A stretch of 8,619 nt of DNA from JBKJML01 sp046596415 (lineage in GTDB: Bacteria > Actinomycetota > Thermoleophilia > Gaiellales > Gaiellaceae), in assembly GCA_046596415.1 (NCBI GenBank), contig JBKJML010000194.1:1-8619 (forward strand), written 5' to 3'. Shown here piece by piece: positions 1 through 6,698 of the stretch (position 1 is its first letter; each line of letters starts with the position of its first letter). The translations under genes and the position numbers were made by a program. A model generated the notes under the pieces. It saw only the letters and a program-made list of their open reading frames with translations. It was not told where the DNA came from and did not search any database.

Positions 1-1
1 G

Positions 2-571
2 ATCTCGGACTGGTCGAGGTCGACCGTGATGGACCTGACCCGGGAAGCGGGCGACGACTCGTCGCGGGCCCGGAAGCGCTGCGTGATGATCAGCGGGAAG
101 ATTCATTCCTGCAACGCGGCGTACGGCACCAACGGCTGGCTCGGGCTCGCCTCGATCAACATCAGCGGCGGCCACATCACACAGGGCAGCGCGAAGATGA
201 ACGACAGCTACTTCAGCTCCACCTCCTACACGGAGGTCAACAGGCAGCACGTGATGTGCCAGGAGATCGGCCACGACTTCGGTCTCGACCACCAGGACAC
301 GTCGGGAGCGGATCTGAACACGTGCATGGACTACTCGAACGCGCTCGACAACCCGAGCCCGAACCAGCACGACTACGACCAGCTCCAGACGATCTACTCG
401 CACCTCGACGGGACGACGACGATCAACGCCGCGGGCGCCATGCCCGAGGCCGTCCCGTCGTGGGCACCGGCGTCGCAGCGGTCGCGGTCGGTCTACGTCG
501 ACCAGCTCGCCGACGGCAGCGAACTCGTCACGTTCGTCCTCTGGGCGAATCCGATCCACGGCTGGCGCTAG
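2..571 (+). CDS. Metzincin-like zinc metalloprotease domain protein, 5'-truncated, with QExxH in place of HExxH
   Basis: The frame is open from base 2, so the gene begins outside the window; the in-frame GTG at 26 and ATG at 29 are probably internal. About 189 residues are visible. The core reads CQEIGHDFGLDHQD (bases 257-298), which aligns with the metzincin zinc motif HExxHxxGxxH. A Met-turn-like CMDY follows at about 323-334. Upstream are a CNAAYG...GWLGLA stretch and an NDSYF segment, as expected for the beta strands before the active-site helix. The first zinc-ligand position is Gln (CAG at 260-262), while the Glu and the two later His are kept. A secreted enzyme is likely from the family, but no signal peptide can be seen because the N-terminus is missing. 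It is transcribed toward the glycan operon and is probably unrelated to it. It could be an active protease with altered zinc binding or an inactive homologue. Confidence 0.75.
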   Translation: MSDWSRSTVMDLTREAGDDSSRARKRCVMISGKIHSCNAAYGTNGWLGLASINISGGHITQGSAKMNDSYFSSTSYTEVNRQHVMCQEIGHDFGLDHQDTSGADLNTCMDYSNALDNPSPNQHDYDQLQTIYSHLDGTTTINAAGAMPEAVPSWAPASQRSRSVYVDQLADGSELVTFVLWANPIHGWR

Positions 572-580
572 CCGCGCTTC

Positions 581-618
581 GACCCGTCCGGCGCGGAGCG
601 TTCCGCGCCGGACGGGTC
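581..618. terminator. Perfect 17-bp hairpin between convergent genes, possible bidirectional terminator
   Basis: Arms GACCCGTCCGGCGCGGA (581-597) and TCCGCGCCGGACGGGTC (602-618) are exact reverse complements around a 4-base loop. The hairpin lies 9 bases after the protease stop, and its right arm overlaps the TGA stop (619-617) of the convergent membrane-protein gene. There is no T-tract on either side, so it is not a classical intrinsic terminator. U-less hairpin terminators are reported for high-GC actinobacteria. Position and perfection support a shared transcription end or 3'-end stabiliser; function is inferred. Confidence 0.7.
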
Positions 619-2557
619 AGTTCCGCGCCTTCGGCAGGCGGTACAGCGAGAAGCGCCCGTCGCGGTAGACGGCGGTGAGCGACGGTGCGAGCGTCGGATC
701 ACGCTCGCGGTCGAGGACAAGCCAGCCGGCGCCGGCGCGACGTGGGATCGCGAGGTCGCCGCTGCGCTCGAAGCTCCTGAAGATCGCGCGGCGGCCGTAG
801 GGGTCGTTCTGCTTCGTGGCGGCGACGTGGCCGGGCGGCGCATTCGCGATGTAGACGGGGGCTGCGGCCGCGATCCGGTAGCTCGTCTCGGGATCGGAAT
901 AGACGACGTCGCCCCGTGGCACGGCGTCACGAAGCGTGGCGACGAGGCCGGCCGTAAGGGGGCTCGGTGTGCGCGCCTCGGACGCACTCCAGTTCCAGAG
1001 CGCGTGCACGGCGACCGGAAGCACGAAGAGCACGGCGGCGACGCCGACGATCGGCCCGCGGCTCTCGAACGAGCCGCGCCGCCACGCGCCGTAGGCGAGC
1101 GCCACGACGCCACCGAACGCCGCGATCCAGGTCGCGAGCGCGGGGCCGCCGTGCTCGAGCCGGTAGCCGAAGTCGCCCGGCCAGAGGAGCTGGAGCACGA
1201 GGCCGACGAGGAACGCGAGCGGCAAAACGACCACCCGTAGCCGGGCCGCGAGCACGGCGAGCCCGCCGGCAAACGCGAAGGCGAAGGGCAGGAAGCCGGC
1301 GGCGCGGCGCGACTGCGAGAGCGAGACGAGGTCGGAAAAACGGGTGAAGAGCGGCGCGAGGAGCATCACTGCGAGGACAGCCACCGTGCCGCCGAGCACG
1401 AACGCGGCCCAGCGCCGGCGCGCCGCGAACGCGGCGAGCGGGACGAAGAGGAGCGCCGCCACGGCGACCGCGCCGCCACGGCCGAGCACCTCCGGGGCGA
1501 GGTGGTAGCTGGTCGGCGACGAGACGTCGAGCTGGCCCGCGTACTGCCGCAAGGCCCGTGCGAGCTCCCTGGCGCCCGGGTCGTAGGAGCGGGTGTCGGC
1601 GACGATCGGCGCCAGCCAGGCAAGGAAGGCTCCCGCGGGCAGCGCGAGGGCGAGCAATGCTGCCGACCCCTCTTTCAGGTCGCTGCGCGCCAGAAGCCAG
1701 CGCGCGCCGACGAAGCCGGCGAACGGCAGCCAGAGAAAGATCGCGTAGGTCGGGTGCACGACCGCGAGCGCGAGCCCGGCCGCAGCGACCGAGGCGTACG
1801 CAGCGCGCGAAGGCGTGGCCACGGCGGCCAGGGCCAGCGCGAGCGCAGCGGGAACGAGAAGCTGCCGCGACGCGGTCGCCGGGAGCCCCAGAGCCGTGTA
1901 GGCGCCGCCCCCGTCCGGTGCCAGGCACGAGACGGTGACCTGGGCGGCCACGACCGCGACGGCCGGTCCGGTGGAGCGAAAGAGGGCCAGGCCCATTTCG
2001 TACGCCAGCAGCAGCGCGAGCGGGGCCAGGACGGTCGCCTCGTGCAGGACGACGTCGCCCGGGTCGACGGCGGCGAGCTTCGCGACGAGCGCCAGGAAGC
2101 CGTGCCAGAGTGGGAACGCGTAGCCGGGGTGCAGGCCGCCGTCGGCGAACTCGTTCAGGGTCGAAAGGTGCAGGTCGCCGAAGGCCTCGAGCTTGCGCAC
2201 GCGCGCGAGGTGGAAGCTCCCGTCGCCGCCGATCGAGCCGGCGACGCGCCAGAGCGCGAGGCCGAGCAGCGCCCCGACTGCGGCCACCGCCCGCCAACCG
2301 GGCACCGCGCCCACCCGCTCGCGGCGGCGGGCGACCGGCGCGGCCGCGACCGCCACGCCCGCCAGGAGCGCGATCGTCAGCCAGAGCGAGCCGTGGACGA
2401 GAAACGTCACCCCGAGCGCGCCGAAGAGCGCCGCCAGCGCCCAGGCGAGCGCCGGCGCGGCGCCGGCGAGCCCGAGCGCGCGCGAGACGAGCACCCCCGG
2501 CAGGAGCACGACGCCGGTCGCGAGCGAGAGGCGAACGAGTAGGAGGAGCGAGCTCAC
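617..2557 (-). CDS. Polytopic GT-C-like membrane protein, putative lipid-linked-sugar glycosyltransferase
   Basis: The product is 646 aa from a GTG at 2557, which overlaps the upstream GT2 stop by 4 bp (GTGA). The open frame continues far upstream, but that part is an Arg/Pro-rich shadow of the GT2 gene, so the hydrophobic start VSSLLLLV is chosen. Many hydrophobic helices run from residue 3 to about 520, giving roughly 11-13 membrane segments. The first large loop carries an acidic motif, GGDGSFHLARVRKL (about 110-123), followed by HPGYAFPLWHG (about 143-153). This is where GT-C enzymes place the catalytic Asp/Glu. A soluble C-terminal part (about 535-646) contains SDPETSYRI and GHVAATKQND. 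The architecture suggests a GT-C transferase using a polyprenyl-linked donor on the outer face. A polymerase or an unassigned actinobacterial membrane family remains possible. It is the last gene of the operon. Confidence 0.72.
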   Translation of the reverse strand: MSSLLLLVRLSLATGVVLLPGVLVSRALGLAGAAPALAWALAALFGALGVTFLVHGSLWLTIALLAGVAVAAAPVARRRERVGAVPGWRAVAAVGALLGLALWRVAGSIGGDGSFHLARVRKLEAFGDLHLSTLNEFADGGLHPGYAFPLWHGFLALVAKLAAVDPGDVVLHEATVLAPLALLLAYEMGLALFRSTGPAVAVVAAQVTVSCLAPDGGGAYTALGLPATASRQLLVPAALALALAAVATPSRAAYASVAAAGLALAVVHPTYAIFLWLPFAGFVGARWLLARSDLKEGSAALLALALPAGAFLAWLAPIVADTRSYDPGARELARALRQYAGQLDVSSPTSYHLAPEVLGRGGAVAVAALLFVPLAAFAARRRWAAFVLGGTVAVLAVMLLAPLFTRFSDLVSLSQSRRAAGFLPFAFAFAGGLAVLAARLRVVVLPLAFLVGLVLQLLWPGDFGYRLEHGGPALATWIAAFGGVVALAYGAWRRGSFESRGPIVGVAAVLFVLPVAVHALWNWSASEARTPSPLTAGLVATLRDAVPRGDVVYSDPETSYRIAAAAPVYIANAPPGHVAATKQNDPYGRRAIFRSFERSGDLAIPRRAGAGWLVLDRERDPTLAPSLTAVYRDGRFSLYRLPKARN

Positions 2558-3438
2558 CGCTCGAGCAGCTCCCGCACCGTGCCGCTCCGAAGCCAAGCCG
2601 CCACCTCGCGGTACTGCGCGCCACGCTCGCCGCGGAACACGAGCCCGCGTAGGCGGAGCGCGACCTGCAGCAGCCGCCGCGCCCGCTCGGCCTCCTTCGT
2701 CCCCCGGTGCTTGGCGAAGAAGCGCAGGTGCCCGCGGACGTTCTCGCGAAACAGGCGGCCGCCGTGCGCGGCGCCGCCGACGTGCACACACTCGGCGCCG
2801 GGGAAGAAGAGCACCTGCCAGCCGGCCTGGCGGAAGCGGTAGTGCCAGTCGGTCTCCTCGCTGAAGAGGAAGAAGTCTTCGTCGAGCTCGCCGACCTGAT
2901 CGACCGCGGCCCGCCTGACGAGCATGCAGGCGCCCAGCAGGAACTCGGCCTCCCGCACCTCGTCGTGGGCGAAGCCGCCGGCGTAGAACGCGTTCAGCGC
3001 CCGGGAGCGCGGCGCCAGCTTGCGCAGGAAGAGGTACTCGGTCGCGAGGCGCCACACGGTCGGAAAGCCGCGAACGGAGCGCTGGAGCGAGCCGTCGAGG
3101 TTCAAGAGCCGCGGGCCGACGACGGCCGCGTCGGGGCGGCGCTCGGCGAACTCGACGAGCCGCTCCAACGCTCCCTCCGTCAACCACGCGTCGGCGTTCA
3201 GGATCAGGAACCACTCGCCGTTCGCGTGGCGCATGCCGAGGTTCCAGCCTGCCGCGAGACCACGGTTTCCCTGCTCGAGCACGGTCGTCTCGGGAAACCG
3301 CTCGCGCACGAAAGCGACGGTGCCGTCGCTCGAGCCGTTGTCCACGACGATCGTCTCGTGACCGCGGACACTCTCCAGGCTCCGCTCGATCCACGGCAGC
3401 GCGTCGTAGGTGACGATGACGACCGAAACGTCAGGCAT
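2554..3438 (-). CDS. Family 2 glycosyltransferase, WbbL-like (rhamnosyltransferase type)
   Basis: This is a 294-aa GT-A enzyme expected to transfer a nucleotide-activated sugar to a glycan acceptor at the cytoplasmic membrane face. The start MPDVSVVIVTYD is the canonical first strand of the family, and the ATG at 3438 overlaps the upstream stop by 8 bp. Visible motifs are VDNGSSDGT (32-40, nucleotide binding), GNRGLAAGWNLG (57-68), the DxD-equivalent NAD in LNADAW (81-83), LLGACMLVRR (167-176) and the catalytic-base region EETDWHYRFRQAGW (194-207). This order matches WbbL-like rhamnosyltransferases. The donor sugar cannot be read from sequence, so the rhamnosyl label only marks the nearest family. 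There is no membrane segment. It is translationally coupled to the membrane genes on both sides. Confidence 0.88.
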   Translation of the reverse strand: MPDVSVVIVTYDALPWIERSLESVRGHETIVVDNGSSDGTVAFVRERFPETTVLEQGNRGLAAGWNLGMRHANGEWFLILNADAWLTEGALERLVEFAERRPDAAVVGPRLLNLDGSLQRSVRGFPTVWRLATEYLFLRKLAPRSRALNAFYAGGFAHDEVREAEFLLGACMLVRRAAVDQVGELDEDFFLFSEETDWHYRFRQAGWQVLFFPGAECVHVGGAAHGGRLFRENVRGHLRFFAKHRGTKEAERARRLLQVALRLRGLVFRGERGAQYREVAAWLRSGTVRELLER

Positions 3439-4396
3439 GGCCTGGCCGGGCGCCACCGCGGATGCCCTCCCAGAGGAGGATCGCACCGCCCGGCGCGGCA
3501 AGCGCCACGGTAACGAGGAAGAAGAGGAAGCCGGCGGCGAAAGCCTGGTCGGCGCCAACACCGACATTGCCGAGGAAGCTGACGAAGAACGCCTCGCGGA
3601 CCGCAAACCCGTTGAGTGTGAACGGGACGAGCAGGACGAGGAAGAAGAGCGGCCCCATCACGTAGAAGACCCGCGGCGAGAGATCGATCCCGACCGCCTT
3701 CGCCGCCGCCCAGATCGCGAGCACGCGCACCGCCTGGAGCGACAGCGTCAGCGCAAAGACCGTGCCGAGCAGGCGCGGCCGGGACCGGAAGCTGTGCACG
3801 CCCTCGTAGAAGGCCCGCGCCGGACGCTCGAGCTTCAGCCGCAGGAGCGCGGGCCGCGCGCGAGCGAGCAGCGGGCGGGCCGAACGGGAGAAGAAGACGA
3901 AGAGGAGCACGAGCGTGCCGAGCACGAACGCGAGCTCGAGCCAGTAGTAGGCGCCGAGGTCGTAGCGGCCCAGCGCGAGCACGAAGCCGACCGCGCCGAG
4001 CAGCACGGTCGCCGCGCCGCCGAGGCCGCGCTCGAGCAGCACGATCGCGGTGATCGACCCCGAGCGGCCGGGGTGGCGCCGCGACGTCTCGAGGATCCGT
4101 ACCGCGTCGCCGCCGATCGAGGTCGGCAGGATCTGGCCGGCCGCGTAGGAGACGAAGTAGGCGCGAGTCAGCCAGGCGAAGCGCTCCTGGATCGCCTGCG
4201 CGCGCAGGAGCCACTGCCAGCGGAGCGCCATCGGGAGCGCAGTGAGGATCATGATCGCGACGGCGAGCGCGAACCAGGCGACGTTCGTCTCGCGCAGCAC
4301 GTCGGCGGTCGTGCCGAGGTCGATCTTCCAGACGAGGTAGCCGACCGCGAGCGCGGTGAAGATCAGTGTCGCGACGACTCGCAGCGCGCGATTCAT
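3431..4396 (-). CDS. UPF0104 / lysylphosphatidylglycerol-synthase TM-domain (flippase-like) membrane protein
   Basis: This 321-aa integral membrane protein starts at ATG 4396, overlapping the aminotransferase stop by 4 bp (ATGA). Hydrophobic helices lie at about 5-23, 40-57, 77-92, 118-142, 150-169, 210-235, 245-262 and 283-308. Two signatures place it in the LPG_synthase_TM/UPF0104 (YbhN, AglD-like) family: AGQILPTSIGGDAVRI (86-101) after the third helix, and PFTLNGFAVREAFFV (258-272). It lacks the cytosolic aminoacyl-lysyl transferase domain of full MprF. Family members occur in many glycolipid and polysaccharide loci and are proposed to move or modify lipid-linked intermediates. Here it lies between the sugar-amine enzymes and the glycosyltransferases, so lipid-linked sugar translocation is a reasonable but unproven role. 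Confidence 0.85.
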   Translation of the reverse strand: MNRALRVVATLIFTALAVGYLVWKIDLGTTADVLRETNVAWFALAVAIMILTALPMALRWQWLLRAQAIQERFAWLTRAYFVSYAAGQILPTSIGGDAVRILETSRRHPGRSGSITAIVLLERGLGGAATVLLGAVGFVLALGRYDLGAYYWLELAFVLGTLVLLFVFFSRSARPLLARARPALLRLKLERPARAFYEGVHSFRSRPRLLGTVFALTLSLQAVRVLAIWAAAKAVGIDLSPRVFYVMGPLFFLVLLVPFTLNGFAVREAFFVSFLGNVGVGADQAFAAGFLFFLVTVALAAPGGAILLWEGIRGGARPGHA

Positions 4397-5517
4397 GCCG
4401 CGAAGCGTGCGCGGACGCGCCGGACAGCCTCGATCGCGTCGCGGATGTCGTCGTCGGAGTGCGCGGGCGAGAGCGGCAGCGACAGGATCTCGTCGCCCGC
4501 ACGCTCCGCGACGGGCAGCGGCGGCTGGTCGGGGAAGCGCTCGCGGTACCAGGTGAGCCTGTGGACGGGCAGGAAGTGGATCGAGGTCGAGATCCGCTCC
4601 TCGCCGAGCGCGCGCTGGAGCTCATCGCGCGTCGCACCGAAGCGCTCGGGGTCGACCCGGACGACGTAGAGGTGGAGCGCGTGCGTGTCGCGGAGGTCGC
4701 GCTCGAGCGGCTCGAGCCCCGCCACGCCGGCGAGCCCGTCGTCGTAGAGCGCGAACTGGCGCTCGCGAATCGCCGTGTGCCGCGGCAGCTTGTCGAGCTG
4801 GACGAGCGCGATCGCCGCGAGCACGTCGGCGAGGTTCGCCTTGTAGCCGGGCACGGTGATGTCATAGAGCGCGCCGTCGCCGCGGCGCATCAGGCGCAGG
4901 TTGCCGATCGCGTCCGCGACCTCGGCGCTGTTCGTCGCGACAAGCCCACCCTCACCGGCGGCGATGTTCTTCGTCGCGTAGAGCGAGAAGCAGGTGGCGG
5001 CGGACAGGCCGCCAATCTTGCGGCCGCGATAGGCGCTCCCGGCGGCGTGGGCGGCGTCCTCGATCACGGGGATCCCGAGCGCGAGCAGCGGGTCCATGTC
5101 ACAGGGCTGGCCCGCGAGGTGCACGGGCATGATCGCCTTCGTCCGCTCGGTGACGAGCGGGCCGACGAGCTCGGGGTCGATGTTCAGGTCGCCGGGCCGC
5201 ACGTCGGCGAAGATGGGCGTCGCGCCCGCGTGGACGATCACGTTGGCGGTCGCGGGCCAGGTGATCGGCGTCGTGATCACCTCGTCGCCCGGGCCGACCC
5301 CGAGCGCGACGAGCGAGAGGTGGAGCGCCGCGGTACCGGAGGCAACGGCGAGCACGTGCTCGACCTCGAGGTACTCCGCCATACGCCGCTCGAGCTCGGC
5401 CGCCCGCGGGCCTGTCGTCAGCCAGCCGGAGCGGAGCGCGTCGGCGACGGCCGCGACCTCGTCCTCGTCGATCGCGGGCGGCTGGAAGCCGAGCTGGGTC
5501 TCGCGGCGCTGGCTCAT
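4393..5517 (-). CDS. DegT/DnrJ/EryC1/StrS-family PLP sugar aminotransferase
   Basis: This 374-aa cytoplasmic enzyme is expected to transfer an amino group, usually from glutamate, to a keto-sugar nucleotide. ATG 5517 overlaps the ATP-grasp stop by 4 bp, and the longer upstream frame is a shadow of that gene. Family features are clear: GWLTTGPRAAELE (31-43), SGTAALHLSL (60-69, phosphate-binding turn), PITWPATAN (84-92), VIEDAAHAAG (151-160, with the Asp that contacts the PLP ring nitrogen), and ATKNIAAGEGG (181-191) with Lys183 as the Schiff-base lysine. Near the C-terminus are TSIHFLPVHRL (311-321) and LSLPLSP (345-351). Length is normal for ArnB/VioA/DesI-type enzymes. With the 4,6-dehydratase two genes upstream, the likely substrate is a 4-keto-6-deoxyhexose nucleotide, giving a 4-amino-4,6-dideoxy sugar. 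C4 versus C3 specificity cannot be decided. Confidence 0.93.
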   Translation of the reverse strand: MSQRRETQLGFQPPAIDEDEVAAVADALRSGWLTTGPRAAELERRMAEYLEVEHVLAVASGTAALHLSLVALGVGPGDEVITTPITWPATANVIVHAGATPIFADVRPGDLNIDPELVGPLVTERTKAIMPVHLAGQPCDMDPLLALGIPVIEDAAHAAGSAYRGRKIGGLSAATCFSLYATKNIAAGEGGLVATNSAEVADAIGNLRLMRRGDGALYDITVPGYKANLADVLAAIALVQLDKLPRHTAIRERQFALYDDGLAGVAGLEPLERDLRDTHALHLYVVRVDPERFGATRDELQRALGEERISTSIHFLPVHRLTWYRERFPDQPPLPVAERAGDEILSLPLSPAHSDDDIRDAIEAVRRVRARFAA

Positions 5518-6698
5518 TCGACGACGAAGCGTACGCAGGCTGCGGCGCTGCGCGCACGCTCGAGCGCGTCGTCCCGCGAGTCGCCCGTCGCGATCACGGC
5601 ACCGGCCCGGTCGGCCCCGTGCCGCAGCGGCCCGAACGTCCAGCCGGGCCTGCGGTAGACATGGACGTCGAGGACACCAGCCGACCCGCGCGCCTCCTCC
5701 ACGCCCTCGACCGCCCGCAACGCTCCCTCGGGGGGGACGAAGAACACCACGCACGCCCCACCGACGATCCCTTGTGGCTCTGAGCCACTTGGTGCCTGTC
5801 CGAGCGCGAAGTCGATCGCGAGCCCGTTCAGGTCGACGCCGAGCGCGGCAAGACACAGCTCGGCATCGTGACCGCCGCCGAGCCGGGCGGCGACCTCGAC
5901 CACCTGCGGGCCGGCCGGCCCGAGCCGCAGCTGGGTGTACGTGGGGCCGTTCTCGATTCCGAGCGCCTCGGCGGCCCGGCGCGCGACCTCGACCGCGGCG
6001 CCTGTGTCCTGCGCGCTCGGCCACGCATGCGCGAGCGCGACGCCGAAAGCGGGCGGCTCGGCCGTGAGGCGGTCGGTGACGGTCAGCGGCACGAACCTGC
6101 CGTCGATCGAGATCGCGTTGACGGTGAGCTCAGGCCCGTCGACGAGCTCCTCGATCAGGCAGGAGCCGCCGCGCGAGGCTGCGAGCGCTGCTGCGATCGC
6201 CGGCGCGAGCTCCGCGCGAGTGCGGACGAGCGAAAGGCCCCGCTGACCCTGTCGGTCGGGCGCCTTGACGACACAGGGGAGCTCGATCGTTCCATCGTCC
6301 CCGGTGACGGCGCGCGAGCGGGGCTGCGGCACGCCGGCGACCGCGAGCCGCTCGCGCTGACGCGTCTTCGTGATCGCGAGCACCGCCGTCGCAGGCGAGA
6401 TCGGGTGCGGCAGCCGGAGCCGCTCCGCGACGCGGGCGGCCACCCCGACCGGCCAGTCGGCCCCCGGCGAGATCAACCCGCCGACGTGCTCGGCGCGCGC
6501 CAGCCGGTCGACCGCGGACTCGTCCTCCGAGGAGACGACCGCCCGCTTGGCGGCCAGCGCGAAGCCGGGTGCGTCGGGGTCGCGGTCGACAGCGATCACC
6601 AGCACCCCGCGGTCGCGCGCGGCCGCGAGCAGGCCCAACTGCGCGGGGCCGGCGCCTAGTACGAGGAGACGCGGTCGCGTCTCAGGATCTCGCGCCAC
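5514..6698 (-). CDS. ATP-grasp carboxylate-amine (or thiol) ligase family protein
   Basis: This 394-aa cytoplasmic protein has a GTG start at 6698, with GAGG four bases upstream and a 43-bp overlap with the dehydratase gene. A later start is unlikely because the N-terminal Rossmann-like strand RPRLLVLGAGPAQLG begins at residue 8. The preATP-grasp part covers about 9-105 (VDRD at 37-40). ATP-grasp signatures follow: PCVVKAPDRQGQRGLSLV (141-158, Lys145 for ATP), LIEELVDGPELTVNAIS (181-197) and VVEVAARLGGGHDAEL (266-281, metal-binding Glu268). A small C-terminal lobe covers about 310-394. Such enzymes form an acyl-phosphate and couple it to an amine, often with an amino acid as one partner. Its place directly before the sugar aminotransferase suggests acylation of the amino-sugar, which is inference. 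PurK/PurT-like activity is an alternative, but the context does not favour it. Confidence 0.85.
   Translation of the reverse strand: MARDPETRPRLLVLGAGPAQLGLLAAARDRGVLVIAVDRDPDAPGFALAAKRAVVSSEDESAVDRLARAEHVGGLISPGADWPVGVAARVAERLRLPHPISPATAVLAITKTRQRERLAVAGVPQPRSRAVTGDDGTIELPCVVKAPDRQGQRGLSLVRTRAELAPAIAAALAASRGGSCLIEELVDGPELTVNAISIDGRFVPLTVTDRLTAEPPAFGVALAHAWPSAQDTGAAVEVARRAAEALGIENGPTYTQLRLGPAGPQVVEVAARLGGGHDAELCLAALGVDLNGLAIDFALGQAPSGSEPQGIVGGACVVFFVPPEGALRAVEGVEEARGSAGVLDVHVYRRPGWTFGPLRHGADRAGAVIATGDSRDDALERARSAAACVRFVVE

Noticed and set aside
1502..2542. Plus-strand 346-aa open frame antisense to the membrane protein
   Set aside because: It is a low-complexity charged sequence, the mirror of hydrophobic codons on the other strand.
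2558..3394. N-terminal extension of the GT-C-like protein into a 925-aa frame
   Set aside because: This part is Arg/Pro/Gly-rich, has no membrane segments, and lies exactly over the well-conserved GT2 gene in another frame. A GTG with a GTGA junction gives a sensible start at 2557.
3410..5658. Long plus-strand open frames (about 420-430 aa) antisense to the flippase and aminotransferase genes
   Set aside because: They are highly charged, Arg/Glu/Asp-rich, with no recognisable motif, and mirror the codons of clear minus-strand genes. This is usual in very GC-rich DNA.
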